DNA from: DYRG01 sp041161065
GTDB taxonomy: Bacteria > Pseudomonadota > Gammaproteobacteria > Beggiatoales > Beggiatoaceae
Direction of reading: 5' to 3'
Length of the DNA stretch: 45,328 nt
Assembly (NCBI GenBank): GCA_041161065.1
Contig: JBEAVE010000029.1
Location: 1-45,328, forward strand
Position numbers and translations under genes: made by a program. Shown piece after piece: positions 35,529 to 44,966 of this stretch. Within the stretch, counting starts at the first letter, position 1; the number at the start of each line of letters is the position of its first letter. The notes below the pieces were generated by a model, which had not been told where the DNA came from, searched no databases, and saw only the letters and a program-made list of their open reading frames with translations.

Positions 35529-38500
35529 TTATTTAAATACAGCAAGGTTGGAATCAACTTTCTCTGGATTTAACTCAGGTGCAAATTGGCAAGTTGCTGG
35601 CAGTTTAGTGTCAATCGAACCGTTGCCATTTATGTCACCAATATTTGTTTCGTCAATCCAATAACCACCCAGAGCCTTGCTACCAGCATTAACACCAATG
35701 CCAAATGGGCTTGTTTCTCCAGGAATACTCCCATCACCAGCAAAATCTGTAGCCGTTCCTTTTAGTTGGAAACGAGTACTTGCTTGTGACTCCGTTCCTC
35801 CAACCACTGTTCTAGCAATAAGTTGCACATCCGTCCAATAGGCGTAGTTTTTGGGATATAGCACGTTAAGATCAGCAAAACCATTTTCATTCGTTGTAAT
35901 CTTAATGGCATTCCCCGAGCCTACGCCACTTGCATCTGCTAACGTTGCTATATTACGGGGATCAAGGTGTCCGTTGTTATTAATATCTTCGCCTACATCG
36001 AGAATACTATTTTTATTAATATCCTCATTCGCACAACCAACGATGATGTACTGAACCCACTTAGTCTCAGCTTTGTCGAATTTCCACCAACCTTTTGTAT
36101 AATCAGTGGGGATAACAGTAAAGTCGACGGTAGCTCCTTTTACAGGATTACCATTTACATCCGTAACTAGAGCCGTGTAAGGAAGTTTATACTTTGTAAG
36201 ATCGTATTCGATGAACTTATCCCCCGTCCCCAAAATAATAAAGGCTTGGCGACGAGCAACGGTAATTTTAACGGTTTTTACAATAGAAGTACCGACTACT
36301 TTTCCTTCAATGGTGACATCTTTATTTGCACCCGTTGAAGAACCAGAACGATAAACTGTTGTTGCTCGTCCAAAGACATCTGTAATTGCAAAGGAAGGAG
36401 ATATTTCACCTGCGGTAACATCTGTAACATTAAACTCAATACGCTTTCCTTTCACTAAATTATTATTGGCATCACGCACGACTGCAATAATAGTGCTTTG
36501 TTCAGAAGTATTTGAACCAATATTAACTCCTAATGTTGCAGGCTCAGCCTGTAAATCAAGACTTACTGCTTGGGTTGCAACAAAATCAAATTTAATCACT
36601 TTGGAAGGACCATCTTTGGTTTTTGCAGCGACAGTAATTTCAGTAGGACCTGCATTACTAGAACTGATGGTGAAAGTAGCATCTCCACTAGTATTAGTCA
36701 TAACACTATTAGAACCTAATCGTCCACGAGAAGCAGAAATATTAATTATTTCATTAAGTTGCGGAGCTCCGCTTTTATCCCAATGAATTTTAAATTGTTT
36801 TGTAGTCCCCAAAGGAACATCGTCCTCAGTTGGAGAATTATCAGAAGATGTTACAGTAAAGTTATCATTAGAAATCGTTAAGATATGATTAACAGATTCA
36901 ATCTTATCAGTTGCAATTCCATCAAAACTAACTGTAATTGTATCTTTACCTGCATTCTTAGCAGTTAAAACAACTTTTGCCGATCCACTTCCATCTGTTG
37001 TTGGATTTGAATTACTTAATGGATTATTTAGTGAAGAAACTACTTTTAATTTTTTCCCACTTACGCCTTTTCCAGCCGAATCTTTTAATAAAATAACCAA
37101 TTCTTGAGAGCTTCCTTGAATCGCAGTTCCTTGACCAGTGATACTTAAAACTGTGCCATCGACAGTAATAGTTATTTCTTGGGTTAATTCGCCCGATTTA
37201 GCGATAACTTTAATATCACGGTTAATCGGATTTCCTTCAGTCGTTAAACGCGCTTGAGCTTGACCCGCATCGTTAGTTGTTCCCGCGGGAGTTGTTCCCA
37301 TTGCAATAGGTTGAATCGTGCCCGAATCGCTGCTAAAACGGACTTCGCCCCCTTTGTAAGGATTGTTGTCTTTGGTTTTCAGAATCGCCGTTAAAACCAC
37401 GCCATCGGCTTTGCCTTCGGAAGCCAATTGCGGGCTGCTGGTTAATAATTCTAGCGACGTGGGTTGAACCGTCGATGCAGCTTCGATGAACGTGATATTC
37501 CCCGACCGTTTGATGGTATTGGGCGCGCCATTGACACTCACGCTGACGGTGAAGGTTTCGGCGACGGTGTCGGTTAATTTAATGACGAACTCGCCTCCCG
37601 CGCCTGTTATGCCTGTTGCTTTGTCGGGAATGGCGGAAGCGGCTGCACCCGCTGTGTTAGGATTGATCGCGACGATCATGGGAATGCCGACGGCGGGTTG
37701 ATTTTGGGCATCGCGCACTAAGGTGGTGACGGTGATGGTTTCCGTGCCGTTGGCGAGTTTGTTGTTGTCGGTGATGGTCACTTGCGAAATGGTGGCATTG
37801 GGTTGCGCGCCGAACGTGACGTTGGTTTCGCTGGAGACTGCGCCGGCATTGGCTTTAATTTTAAAGGTTTCGGCTTTGGTGTCTTTGACGGTGGTGGTAA
37901 AAACGCCGCCCGCGTTGGTTTTGCCGCTCGCAGCGGTTAATAAAGCGGTGGTGGATTCGCTTGCCAAGGTCACGTCGACACCGCTCAACGGGATATTATT
38001 TGCGTCGCGGACAACGACATTTAAGGTGATCGAGGCTTGCCCGTCGGCGGCTTGATTATTGTTGGCGGCGGTGACAGCGACTGAAGCCGGCACAGCGGTC
38101 GAACTGCTGGGAATGGCATTGAAAGTCAGGGTTTTTGTCGCGCCGACAACGGTCGACACAACGGGTGTGACGGTGAAGGTTTCAGCGACTTTATCGGTGA
38201 TATTGATGACGAATCGCCCTAAATTGTCGGTTTTGCCGCTATCGGGTGAGAAAACCGCCGATCCGCCCGACACTCTCAACGACACGTCCGCGCCCACAAC
38301 GGGTTCACCGCTGGCATTGCGGGCAAAAATCGTTAAAATCGCCGCGTCCGACCCGCTGGCAGGGCGTGGATCGCCATTCAAACTCACTTCGACCGTCGCA
38401 ACCGGCGTGGTTGTCGAGGCATTTTTGACAAAGGCAACCGTTTTAGACACCCCCAATACATTCGCAACCATCGGTGTAATCTGGACATTTTCAACTACGC

Positions 38501-39443
38501 TGTTTGAAATAGTGGTTTTGAACACGCCGTTAGAACCTGTTTTGCCGCGCGCCGCTCCCAACACTGCGCTGCCAGAGCTGCTCGATAACACCACGTCTGC
38601 ATCGGCGATTGGAGTGCCTGAAATATCGCGGGCGATGACGGTTAAATCGGCGGTGGCTGCACCATCAGCTAATACGGGGCTTCCGCTGACCGTCAAATTA
38701 ACCGATGCGGGCAACGTTAAAGTGCTGGCGGTGAAGGTGACGGGCAATCCTTCCAATACATAGCCGCCCAAATTAGGATAAACCAGCAAGGTTTCCGCGA
38801 CAGTGTCGGTGATATCGACGGTAAAAATCCCGTTCGAGTCGGTGACGGCGGGAACGCTAACTGCGACCGCAAACGATTTTGGTGAAAATGCTAATGCTGT
38901 CGGCACGTCCACAAAAGGATTGCCTGCTTGTCCTTGAATGCGAACGGTTAATTTAGCGGCGGCAGTGCCGTTGGCGGGTTGTCCGTTGTTCGAGATGAAC
39001 GCGTTGATGACAGGTGAAAAATAGAGCGGATAATCCAAATGGGTTGGGGTAAAAGTTCGGTTGGGCGCGGTGGGCGTGACAGACAAAGTGACGGCTTCGC
39101 TGACGGTGTCTTCGATGGTGACGCGGGCATCGCCGTTGGAATCGGTGTTGGTCGAGCCGCTGGATTTGCCGCCGACGCGCGCTGATCCGCTAACGGTGAA
39201 CGTGAGCGTGCCATCGGTGATAGGTGTCCCGTTTTCGTTGCGGAAGGTGAATGTTAGAGTGGTGCTTTTTTGCCCTTGGGGAATGACGATTTTCCCGCTC
39301 ATGGTGAGGGTTGCGTTACCGTTGGTGGTGCCGGTGCCCGGTGTGGTGGTGGTGCCGGTGCCGGTTGTAGCGGTGAACGCGCCGCCGCCGCCGCACCCTG
39401 CTAATAACGTGGCGAAAAAGATGGTTAAAAATCCCCGAATCAT
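35529..39443 (-). CDS. Large Ig-like (Big_1/invasin-type) repeat lipoprotein
   Basis: A 1304-residue surface-type protein. The N-terminus (MIRGFLTIFFATLLAGC) has a lipobox, LAGC with C17, so it is probably a lipoprotein; a Gly/Thr-rich linker follows. The body is about ten Ig-like repeats of roughly 90-110 residues with the bacterial Ig pattern: L-x-V-x-x-RDxxxxPxxGxDVxL, a GKTxxxGxFxTTxxD turn, and VAETFTVTP. The C-terminal part has Asp/Asn loops resembling calcium sites (DINKNSILDVGEDINNNGHLD and GDINGNGSID). Invasin/intimin-type Ig domains act in adhesion. GAGGAT lies before the ATG. GC content falls sharply at about 37,300, within the gene. The HlyD-like adaptor starts 2 bp after its stop. 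Confidence 0.9.
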   Translation of the reverse strand: MIRGFLTIFFATLLAGCGGGGAFTATTGTGTTTTPGTGTTNGNATLTMSGKIVIPQGQKSTTLTFTFRNENGTPITDGTLTFTVSGSARVGGKSSGSTNTDSNGDARVTIEDTVSEAVTLSVTPTAPNRTFTPTHLDYPLYFSPVINAFISNNGQPANGTAAAKLTVRIQGQAGNPFVDVPTALAFSPKSFAVAVSVPAVTDSNGIFTVDITDTVAETLLVYPNLGGYVLEGLPVTFTASTLTLPASVNLTVSGSPVLADGAATADLTVIARDISGTPIADADVVLSSSSGSAVLGAARGKTGSNGVFKTTISNSVVENVQITPMVANVLGVSKTVAFVKNASTTTPVATVEVSLNGDPRPASGSDAAILTIFARNASGEPVVGADVSLRVSGGSAVFSPDSGKTDNLGRFVINITDKVAETFTVTPVVSTVVGATKTLTFNAIPSSSTAVPASVAVTAANNNQAADGQASITLNVVVRDANNIPLSGVDVTLASESTTALLTAASGKTNAGGVFTTTVKDTKAETFKIKANAGAVSSETNVTFGAQPNATISQVTITDNNKLANGTETITVTTLVRDAQNQPAVGIPMIVAINPNTAGAAASAIPDKATGITGAGGEFVIKLTDTVAETFTVSVSVNGAPNTIKRSGNITFIEAASTVQPTSLELLTSSPQLASEGKADGVVLTAILKTKDNNPYKGGEVRFSSDSGTIQPIAMGTTPAGTTNDAGQAQARLTTEGNPINRDIKVIAKSGELTQEITITVDGTVLSITGQGTAIQGSSQELVILLKDSAGKGVSGKKLKVVSSLNNPLSNSNPTTDGSGSAKVVLTAKNAGKDTITVSFDGIATDKIESVNHILTISNDNFTVTSSDNSPTEDDVPLGTTKQFKIHWDKSGAPQLNEIINISASRGRLGSNSVMTNTSGDATFTISSSNAGPTEITVAAKTKDGPSKVIKFDFVATQAVSLDLQAEPATLGVNIGSNTSEQSTIIAVVRDANNNLVKGKRIEFNVTDVTAGEISPSFAITDVFGRATTVYRSGSSTGANKDVTIEGKVVGTSIVKTVKITVARRQAFIILGTGDKFIEYDLTKYKLPYTALVTDVNGNPVKGATVDFTVIPTDYTKGWWKFDKAETKWVQYIIVGCANEDINKNSILDVGEDINNNGHLDPRNIATLADASGVGSGNAIKITTNENGFADLNVLYPKNYAYWTDVQLIARTVVGGTESQASTRFQLKGTATDFAGDGSIPGETSPFGIGVNAGSKALGGYWIDETNIGDINGNGSIDTKLPATCQFAPELNPEKVDSNLAVFK

Positions 39444-39596
39444 CGGTTTATCCTCAGAAAAAAATAATTGAATGTTTTAGAACGGAAAAATCGTGCGCAC
39501 GCCAATAGACTATTCAACGCGCAATCCCTTTATGTTAGCCTAAGTCAAGACAACTCGCTACCATTTCCCCACACTATTTCACGGAGTTCCGCAACA

Positions 39597-39809
39597 ATGT
39601 ACAATCAAAGCTGCCTAGACAATACCAAAAAAGCCTGGTTAGAAATTGAAGAAACCTTACAAACCAATCCTTCTCACGAACAAACCCTCGCCTGCTTAAA
39701 ACGGGTTCAACATCTTCTCAACCAATGTATCCAAAAAGAGGCTTCTCGTAATAACCCCTCGACATCTGCCCAAAACAATAAACACTTTAATATACAAGAA
39801 GATAGCTGA
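39597..39809 (+). CDS. Small soluble protein, function unknown
   Basis: A 70-residue frame starting MYNQSCLDNTKKAWLEIEETL. It looks helical, with a heptad-like region from 8 to 50 (two helices: KKAWLEIEETLQ and EQTLACLKRVQHLLNQCIQK), and ends in a disordered Asn/Ser/Gln-rich tail. Three cysteines are present. GGAG lies 10 nt upstream of this ATG; an in-frame ATG at 39,468 would add 43 residues lacking helical character. It is divergent from the Big_1 gene. I do not recognise it, and it could be a chance frame, though composition and the ribosome site favour a gene. Confidence 0.5.
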   Translation: MYNQSCLDNTKKAWLEIEETLQTNPSHEQTLACLKRVQHLLNQCIQKEASRNNPSTSAQNNKHFNIQEDS

Positions 39810-39845
39810 TAAATAAATTTATTTGTAATAACAGACCAAATGTCA

Positions 39846-39876
39846 TTGCATTGTTCATAAAAATAGAGTATATGAT
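39846..39876 (+). promoter_or_regulatory. Candidate promoter of the LVIVD/RCC1 gene pair
   Basis: TTGCAT (39,846-39,851) is followed after 17 bp by TATATG (39,869-39,874), overlapped by TATGAT two bases later. It lies about 35-65 bp upstream of the ATG at 39,912 in an AT-rich gap. Confidence 0.5.
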
Positions 39877-39911
39877 GAGTTTCGCGGGCAATTTTTTAGG
39901 GTTATACAAAC

Positions 39912-41141
39912 ATGAAAAAGCTCATCTTCATATCGTTGTTATTGTGGACAACCGCCAGCTTTTCCTCAATTAAATTTATTGTGGGCTCTTCCACCGAACC
40001 GCTCAATTACTCAAATGGCGTTGCTGTGGGTGGTAATTATGGTTATTTCTCATACGTTGCTAACAGTAGTGGCGTGAAAATATTTAACACTGGCGTGAAC
40101 CCAAGCGTTATTTCTGAGGTAGGTAATTACGCCTTGCCCGATACTTATACCTTTGGTGTAGCTGCAACAAATAATTACCTCTATATATCAACTACCGGCA
40201 CACTCAAAATTTTAGATATTTCAAACAATAATTCTGCCAAACCCATTTGGCTTGCTGATTATCCCATTTCTAGTTATAGCCTAGCGATAAACAATCAATA
40301 TGCTTATGTTGTTGGAACAGACGGGCTTACTATCCTCGATTTGAAAAATCCCTCCAACCCTTCTCCTGTTTCTAATTATAAAACTGCTGGTAATAATCCT
40401 ATTTACGGCGTAGATGTCAAAGATAACTATGCTTATTTAGCCATTATAAACGTAGGATTACAAATCATCGATGTGAGTAATCGACAAACCCCCGTTTTGG
40501 TTGGAAAGTTTGATTTACCAGAACAAACTCGCGGTATTTCAATTGCGGGAACAAATGCGTTTGTTGCCAATGGTAAAAATGGTCTACTCGTGTTTAACAT
40601 TAGCGATCCAATTAAACCTGTTTTAATAGCACGTTACGATAATATGGGTCAAATTAATGGCGTTACTGTTGGTAGCAATACATCAAAAACATCCCCACAA
40701 AAAGTGACAAGACTTTACCTCGCAAATAATGAGAAACAATTTACTGAATGGGATTACACGGACGAGAACGCCATTACAGAGCAATGTGCCATTTTTAATA
40801 CCACGTTGTCATCAGTGGACGTTTCTTGTGTTCGAGTAAACAGCATTCCTTATGCTGCTAAACTCAATGCAGTGCCCAACAACGAGGGTAAATTGCAATT
40901 CACCCTAGATACTCAATCGTTTCATCCCGTTACCATTTTTCCCATTACTAATCTCATCTTTAGTGGTTTTCCACAACCTCAACCAGAAACTTGTGGCGTT
41001 TTTCCTTATGGTTCAAATAATTTGTTACGCCTTAATTGCTTAAATGTTAATGGGCAAAAATATTGGGCAGAATTAAGTTTATCTAATCTGCCCAGTGGTA
41101 TTTTATTTGATGTGTCTGAATTTGGCGTGCTTCAAAAATAG
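39912..41141 (+). CDS. Secreted LVIVD-repeat beta-propeller protein
   Basis: A 409-residue exported protein with a signal peptide (MKKLIFISLLLWTTASFSS). Residues about 20-275 are LVIVD-type repeats: YGYFSYVANSSGVKIFNTG, YLYISTTGTLKILDISN, YAYVVGTDGLTILDLKNPSNP, YAYLAIINVGLQIIDVSN and NAFVANGKNGLLVFNISDP. Such repeats build a beta-propeller, often on cell surfaces or in the periplasm; function is generally unknown. The rest (about 290-409) has two segments with paired cysteines (EQCAIFNTTLSSVDVSC; ETCGVFPYGSNNLLRLNC), perhaps a duplicated small disulfide domain. The RCC1-repeat gene follows 103 bp downstream on the same strand. Confidence 0.88.
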   Translation: MKKLIFISLLLWTTASFSSIKFIVGSSTEPLNYSNGVAVGGNYGYFSYVANSSGVKIFNTGVNPSVISEVGNYALPDTYTFGVAATNNYLYISTTGTLKILDISNNNSAKPIWLADYPISSYSLAINNQYAYVVGTDGLTILDLKNPSNPSPVSNYKTAGNNPIYGVDVKDNYAYLAIINVGLQIIDVSNRQTPVLVGKFDLPEQTRGISIAGTNAFVANGKNGLLVFNISDPIKPVLIARYDNMGQINGVTVGSNTSKTSPQKVTRLYLANNEKQFTEWDYTDENAITEQCAIFNTTLSSVDVSCVRVNSIPYAAKLNAVPNNEGKLQFTLDTQSFHPVTIFPITNLIFSGFPQPQPETCGVFPYGSNNLLRLNCLNVNGQKYWAELSLSNLPSGILFDVSEFGVLQK

Positions 41142-41244
41142 GTAGTGGTCTAAATCTTTGCAAATAAAAGTAAAATTTATAACATCACCTACCGTTTTTT
41201 TGTATCACTATCCTAAACTAATTGCAAACAGGGGTTTTAGTGTC

Positions 41245-44200
41245 ATGTTAAATTTCATGATATTGAAGTTTCGGAGTGTTTTTATTCCACTTTGCTTATT
41301 ATTTTCAAATGTTGTTTTTTCCGCAAGTTTACCAGACTTAAAAACGTACAATTTCTCACCAACTCAAAATAAAATATTGGCAGGTACAAGTACCGAAAAT
41401 TTTCCAAATGATTATGGCTGTAATGGAACAACCAATATTACTGATCAAATCGGTCAATTAATGTTAGTTGCTTTACGTTATGAATACGGAGGGGGTTGTT
41501 GGACGGATGGTCGATATAACAATAGCAATTACAATGTAGAAATGGGCGTTGTTACCGATGGTCAAATCCGTTTTGATGCGTACAAAATCTACGAACCACA
41601 ACGCAAATTTACTGACTTCCTTGGTTCAAAACATGGTATTTTTTACAAATTCCCTACCAAAGAAAATTATACCGTTTATTCCTTTAGTAACAACAATATA
41701 TTAAAATTACTAGAAATCCCTGCCGCTGATATTGATACCTCAAAATTCATTAAAATAAATGGCATAACCGTTAGTGAAATTGTGGGTTCAACAACTTACC
41801 TCTTTGTTCCAAGCCAACAACGCGCCAGTGTTTTCACCGAATTAGCCACTGGTATAGAAGGTGCGCTAATTAAAAGAAATGCTCTAATGAATGTATTGAA
41901 ATACCGTTATTCTACAAATGGAACACCTTTTGACACTGCTTTAGATTTTAATTTCGGACCTTCCTCTCATGAAAATGTGTATAGCTTTACACGGCAATTC
42001 TTTGTAGTTCAAAACAATTCTACACAACAACTGGGCATTGTTTGGCAGGATAAAACGAACGCTTCTATTCAACTAAATTGGCTGGGTATGGATTTGCGTT
42101 CAACAAATGCGATTTCTTTACCCAATACTAATAACGAAATATTAGGTGCTGCTACCTTTGATAATAGTGGAAATATTTATTATTTAACCATTCAAAAAGG
42201 AACAGGTGTAACTAACGATATTGCTCGAACTGCGACCCTTTATAAAGTGACGACTAATGGTCAAAAAGTTCTTCAACAACCTTTAGATACCTCAAAAGAT
42301 GGGTTAAACATTGTAACGTTTAATAATTACGATGCAGCTCTCACTTATTCAAATAACACATTAGGACTTATCCTCGGTCGACAAATGCACAAAACTCCTG
42401 ATGGATTAAATCACCAAGGGGCAATTGCTGTTGTATTCGACACAAATACCCTTGAAACGATTAAAAATCACGGACAAACCTCTGGTCATTCATTAGAAGG
42501 CAGCGTTTTAACGACAAATAGCAATGGTCAATTTCTAGGCATTGATGTTGGAGACAATTATCCTCGCGGTGTACATTTACATGAATTTGATGACACGGCA
42601 ATAAAATCGCGGGTGGTTTATACATTTAAGACCGCACATGGAACAACCTCCCAAAACCCAGCCGGCAAATCTTTTCCTGAATACACTGAAATAAGTACCC
42701 AAAATCAAAAATATTATCGCTGGTCAAATGATAATAAAATGTACACAGAAATTGGAGGAGTTGTAGAAGGACAAAACAGCTATTCAATTGTTTTTTCTGG
42801 AGAATCTTCGCCAGATGGTAGAGCACTAGATAACGCTAGAACGGGAAATTATCTTAACGATCCAAGAAATATCGGTTTGGTACAAGTTGTTAAAAATTTT
42901 CCTCGCGCAGAGAATGGCTCTAGCAACATGGTTACCGATGACTTAGTACTAACTTCTGGGATAAGTGAAGAAGGTGGTTTCTACACTTTTCAGGGCGACT
43001 GGTCTAAACAACGCAACAAAGGAGTTGTTTGGCTAACTCATTACCAAAATAAAGAAACTGAAAATGTTTCTCGCTTAAAAACACTTTCCTTAGGAAACGG
43101 TAACGTTTTGTTATTATGGGAAAAATGGACACCAGATGCTTATGTTAATACCTATGTTATGCTGATTACTGAAAATGGTACAGTGCTCAGTGAACCACTT
43201 GAATTAGGTACAATGGTGCGCTTGAATCGGCGTGATGATGCACGGATTATTGGTAATAAAGTGTACTTAGTTGCAGGTGATAAAAATGATAAGAAATTAG
43301 AACTTATTGTATTAGAATTTACATCGTCTTCTCCTCCCAATAATTTCTCTCTTAACATCACTAAAACAGGTAATGGTACGATTAGTAGTAATCCTATTGG
43401 AATTAATTGTGGAACGGATTGCAATGAAACTTATCCAGAAAACACCGATGTAACATTGGTTGCAACTCCAGAAACGGGTTTTAATTTCGGCGGTTGGACA
43501 GGCGATTGTAATGGTTCAAATTCCACCGTTGTTCTCAAAATCAATTCAGCAAAAACCTGCAAGGCTTCTTTTACCGCTATTCCACCACCTGTAACAAATA
43601 ATTATGTTTTAACGACTACTAAAACAGGTAATGGTACGATTAGTAGTAATCCTATTGGAATTAATTGTGGAACGGATTGCAATGAAACTTATCCAGAAAA
43701 CACCGATGTAACATTGGTTGCAACCCCAGAAACGGGTTTTAATTTCAGCAGTTGGACAGGCGATTGTAATGGTTCAAATTCCACCGTTGTTCTCAAAATC
43801 AATTCAGCAAAAACCTGCAAGGCTTCTTTTACCGCTACGGCTCAATATAGTATTTCATCTGAAGTCATTGCGTCTGGAGGCTATCATAGTTGCGCTATCA
43901 AATCAGATGATAAAATAACCTGTTGGGGACAAAATGGTTTTGGACAAGCAACCCCACCCGTAGGAGATACATTCCTACAAGTAAGTAGTGGTTTGTACCA
44001 TTCTTGTGGTTTAAAGACGGACAATACGGTGGTGTGCTGGGGAGAAAGTCATTACGGACAAAACAAATCACCGAATGGAACTTTTAAGCAACTAAGTAGT
44101 GGAATGGATCATAACTGCGCGATAAAAAGAGATGATGAAACGGTTATTTGTTGGGGGAGCAACCATGTTGGAGAATCCACGCCACCCGTTGGAAAATTTA

Positions 44201-44919
44201 AACAAGTTAGTGCTGGAAAAGGCGCATATAGTTGCGGAATAAGGGAAGATAACACTGCGGTATGTTGGGGGTATCAACACTCGATTATACCAACCACAGA
44301 AAATTACAAGCAAATTATGGCGGGCTTGCATACTTGTGCGCTCAAAACAAACAACGACCCCGTTTGTTGGGGCGCAAATGATGCTGGACAAGCAACCCCA
44401 CCCGCTAATGAAAAATTTATCGAATTGGGTGTTGGGGAACGCCATTCCTGCGGGCTGAGATTGGACGGAAAGATTAGCTGTTGGGGAGCAAATGATTTTT
44501 CACAACTTGTTGTACCTACAGGTATTTTCTCTCAAATAAGCGTTGGTTATAACCATAACTGTGCAATAAAATTGTATGATAATTCAATCGTTTGCTGGGG
44601 GAAGTTGTCCGACTCACCTTCACCACAACATACGACAACCAAACAATCCGATAAATCTACCCTCATCATGCCTAGTTATTTGCGAGTGTTTGATTGGATA
44701 GAGCGTGATTTTGCTACAATGTTCTCGTCCACAAATAATCAAAAAATGGACATAATGCCTTTCAAGGTCAAATATTATCCTCTTACAGAGATTTATCTAG
44801 GTTATAACATTCAAGACGACTGGTTCTATGGTTACAGCCTCACTTTGTGGGGAGAAAAAATCACTCCGCTTATGTCAATATCTGGTTTGTTACCCATCTT
44901 AGAAAAAGCGGGTTTCTAA
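41245..44919 (+). CDS. Large secreted protein with duplicated 'bacterial repeat' domains and an RCC1-like seven-blade propeller
   Basis: I start this at the ATG at 41,245 (AGGGG about 10 nt upstream), giving 1224 residues with a signal peptide (RSVFIPLCLLFSNVVFSAS); the open frame reaches back to a TTG at 41,158. Residues about 30-700 have no family I recognise. Residues 705-778 and 791-864 are two nearly identical modules (GNGTISSNP...CGTDC...FNFGGWTGDC...CKASFT) of the bacterial repeat type with six cysteines each. Residues 873-1120 are seven RCC1-like blades of 36-38 residues with the pattern QVSxGxxHSCAIKxDxxxxCWGxNxxGQ. The last 104 residues are unassigned. A likely cell-surface or secreted protein; binding partner unknown. 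Confidence 0.87.
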   Translation: MLNFMILKFRSVFIPLCLLFSNVVFSASLPDLKTYNFSPTQNKILAGTSTENFPNDYGCNGTTNITDQIGQLMLVALRYEYGGGCWTDGRYNNSNYNVEMGVVTDGQIRFDAYKIYEPQRKFTDFLGSKHGIFYKFPTKENYTVYSFSNNNILKLLEIPAADIDTSKFIKINGITVSEIVGSTTYLFVPSQQRASVFTELATGIEGALIKRNALMNVLKYRYSTNGTPFDTALDFNFGPSSHENVYSFTRQFFVVQNNSTQQLGIVWQDKTNASIQLNWLGMDLRSTNAISLPNTNNEILGAATFDNSGNIYYLTIQKGTGVTNDIARTATLYKVTTNGQKVLQQPLDTSKDGLNIVTFNNYDAALTYSNNTLGLILGRQMHKTPDGLNHQGAIAVVFDTNTLETIKNHGQTSGHSLEGSVLTTNSNGQFLGIDVGDNYPRGVHLHEFDDTAIKSRVVYTFKTAHGTTSQNPAGKSFPEYTEISTQNQKYYRWSNDNKMYTEIGGVVEGQNSYSIVFSGESSPDGRALDNARTGNYLNDPRNIGLVQVVKNFPRAENGSSNMVTDDLVLTSGISEEGGFYTFQGDWSKQRNKGVVWLTHYQNKETENVSRLKTLSLGNGNVLLLWEKWTPDAYVNTYVMLITENGTVLSEPLELGTMVRLNRRDDARIIGNKVYLVAGDKNDKKLELIVLEFTSSSPPNNFSLNITKTGNGTISSNPIGINCGTDCNETYPENTDVTLVATPETGFNFGGWTGDCNGSNSTVVLKINSAKTCKASFTAIPPPVTNNYVLTTTKTGNGTISSNPIGINCGTDCNETYPENTDVTLVATPETGFNFSSWTGDCNGSNSTVVLKINSAKTCKASFTATAQYSISSEVIASGGYHSCAIKSDDKITCWGQNGFGQATPPVGDTFLQVSSGLYHSCGLKTDNTVVCWGESHYGQNKSPNGTFKQLSSGMDHNCAIKRDDETVICWGSNHVGESTPPVGKFKQVSAGKGAYSCGIREDNTAVCWGYQHSIIPTTENYKQIMAGLHTCALKTNNDPVCWGANDAGQATPPANEKFIELGVGERHSCGLRLDGKISCWGANDFSQLVVPTGIFSQISVGYNHNCAIKLYDNSIVCWGKLSDSPSPQHTTTKQSDKSTLIMPSYLRVFDWIERDFATMFSSTNNQKMDIMPFKVKYYPLTEIYLGYNIQDDWFYGYSLTLWGEKITPLMSISGLLPILEKAGF
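43360..43578 (+). repeat. 219-bp direct repeat, copy 1
   Basis: This copy and the one at 43,618-43,836 are aligned without gaps over 219 bp and differ at only three positions (one CAACT/CAACC and two in TTCGGCGG/TTCAGCAG). They encode the two bacterial repeat modules of the large secreted protein and are 39 bp apart. Confidence 0.97.
43618..43836 (+). repeat. 219-bp direct repeat, copy 2
   Basis: Second copy of the 43,360-43,578 repeat, offset 258 bp. Two of the three differences are non-silent, changing Gly-Gly to Ser-Ser before the Trp of the GGW/SSW motif. Confidence 0.97.
43864..44604 (+). repeat. Seven protein-level RCC1-like repeats
   Basis: Seven consecutive units of 36-38 residues (the last shorter), each with a Cys in HSC and a second in CWG. 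Blades 4 and 7 diverge in the turn. The DNA of the units has diverged, so this is an old duplication, unlike the 219-bp repeat upstream. Confidence 0.9.
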
Positions 44920-44966
44920 AATCGTGGTAAGAATTTACTGAACAATGATTTCTACATTTCACGATC

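Noticed and set aside
38059..38763. 234-residue plus-strand open frame
   Set aside because: Antisense shadow of the GC-rich, repetitive part of the Big_1 lipoprotein; low-complexity Val/Thr/Ala composition and no ribosome site.
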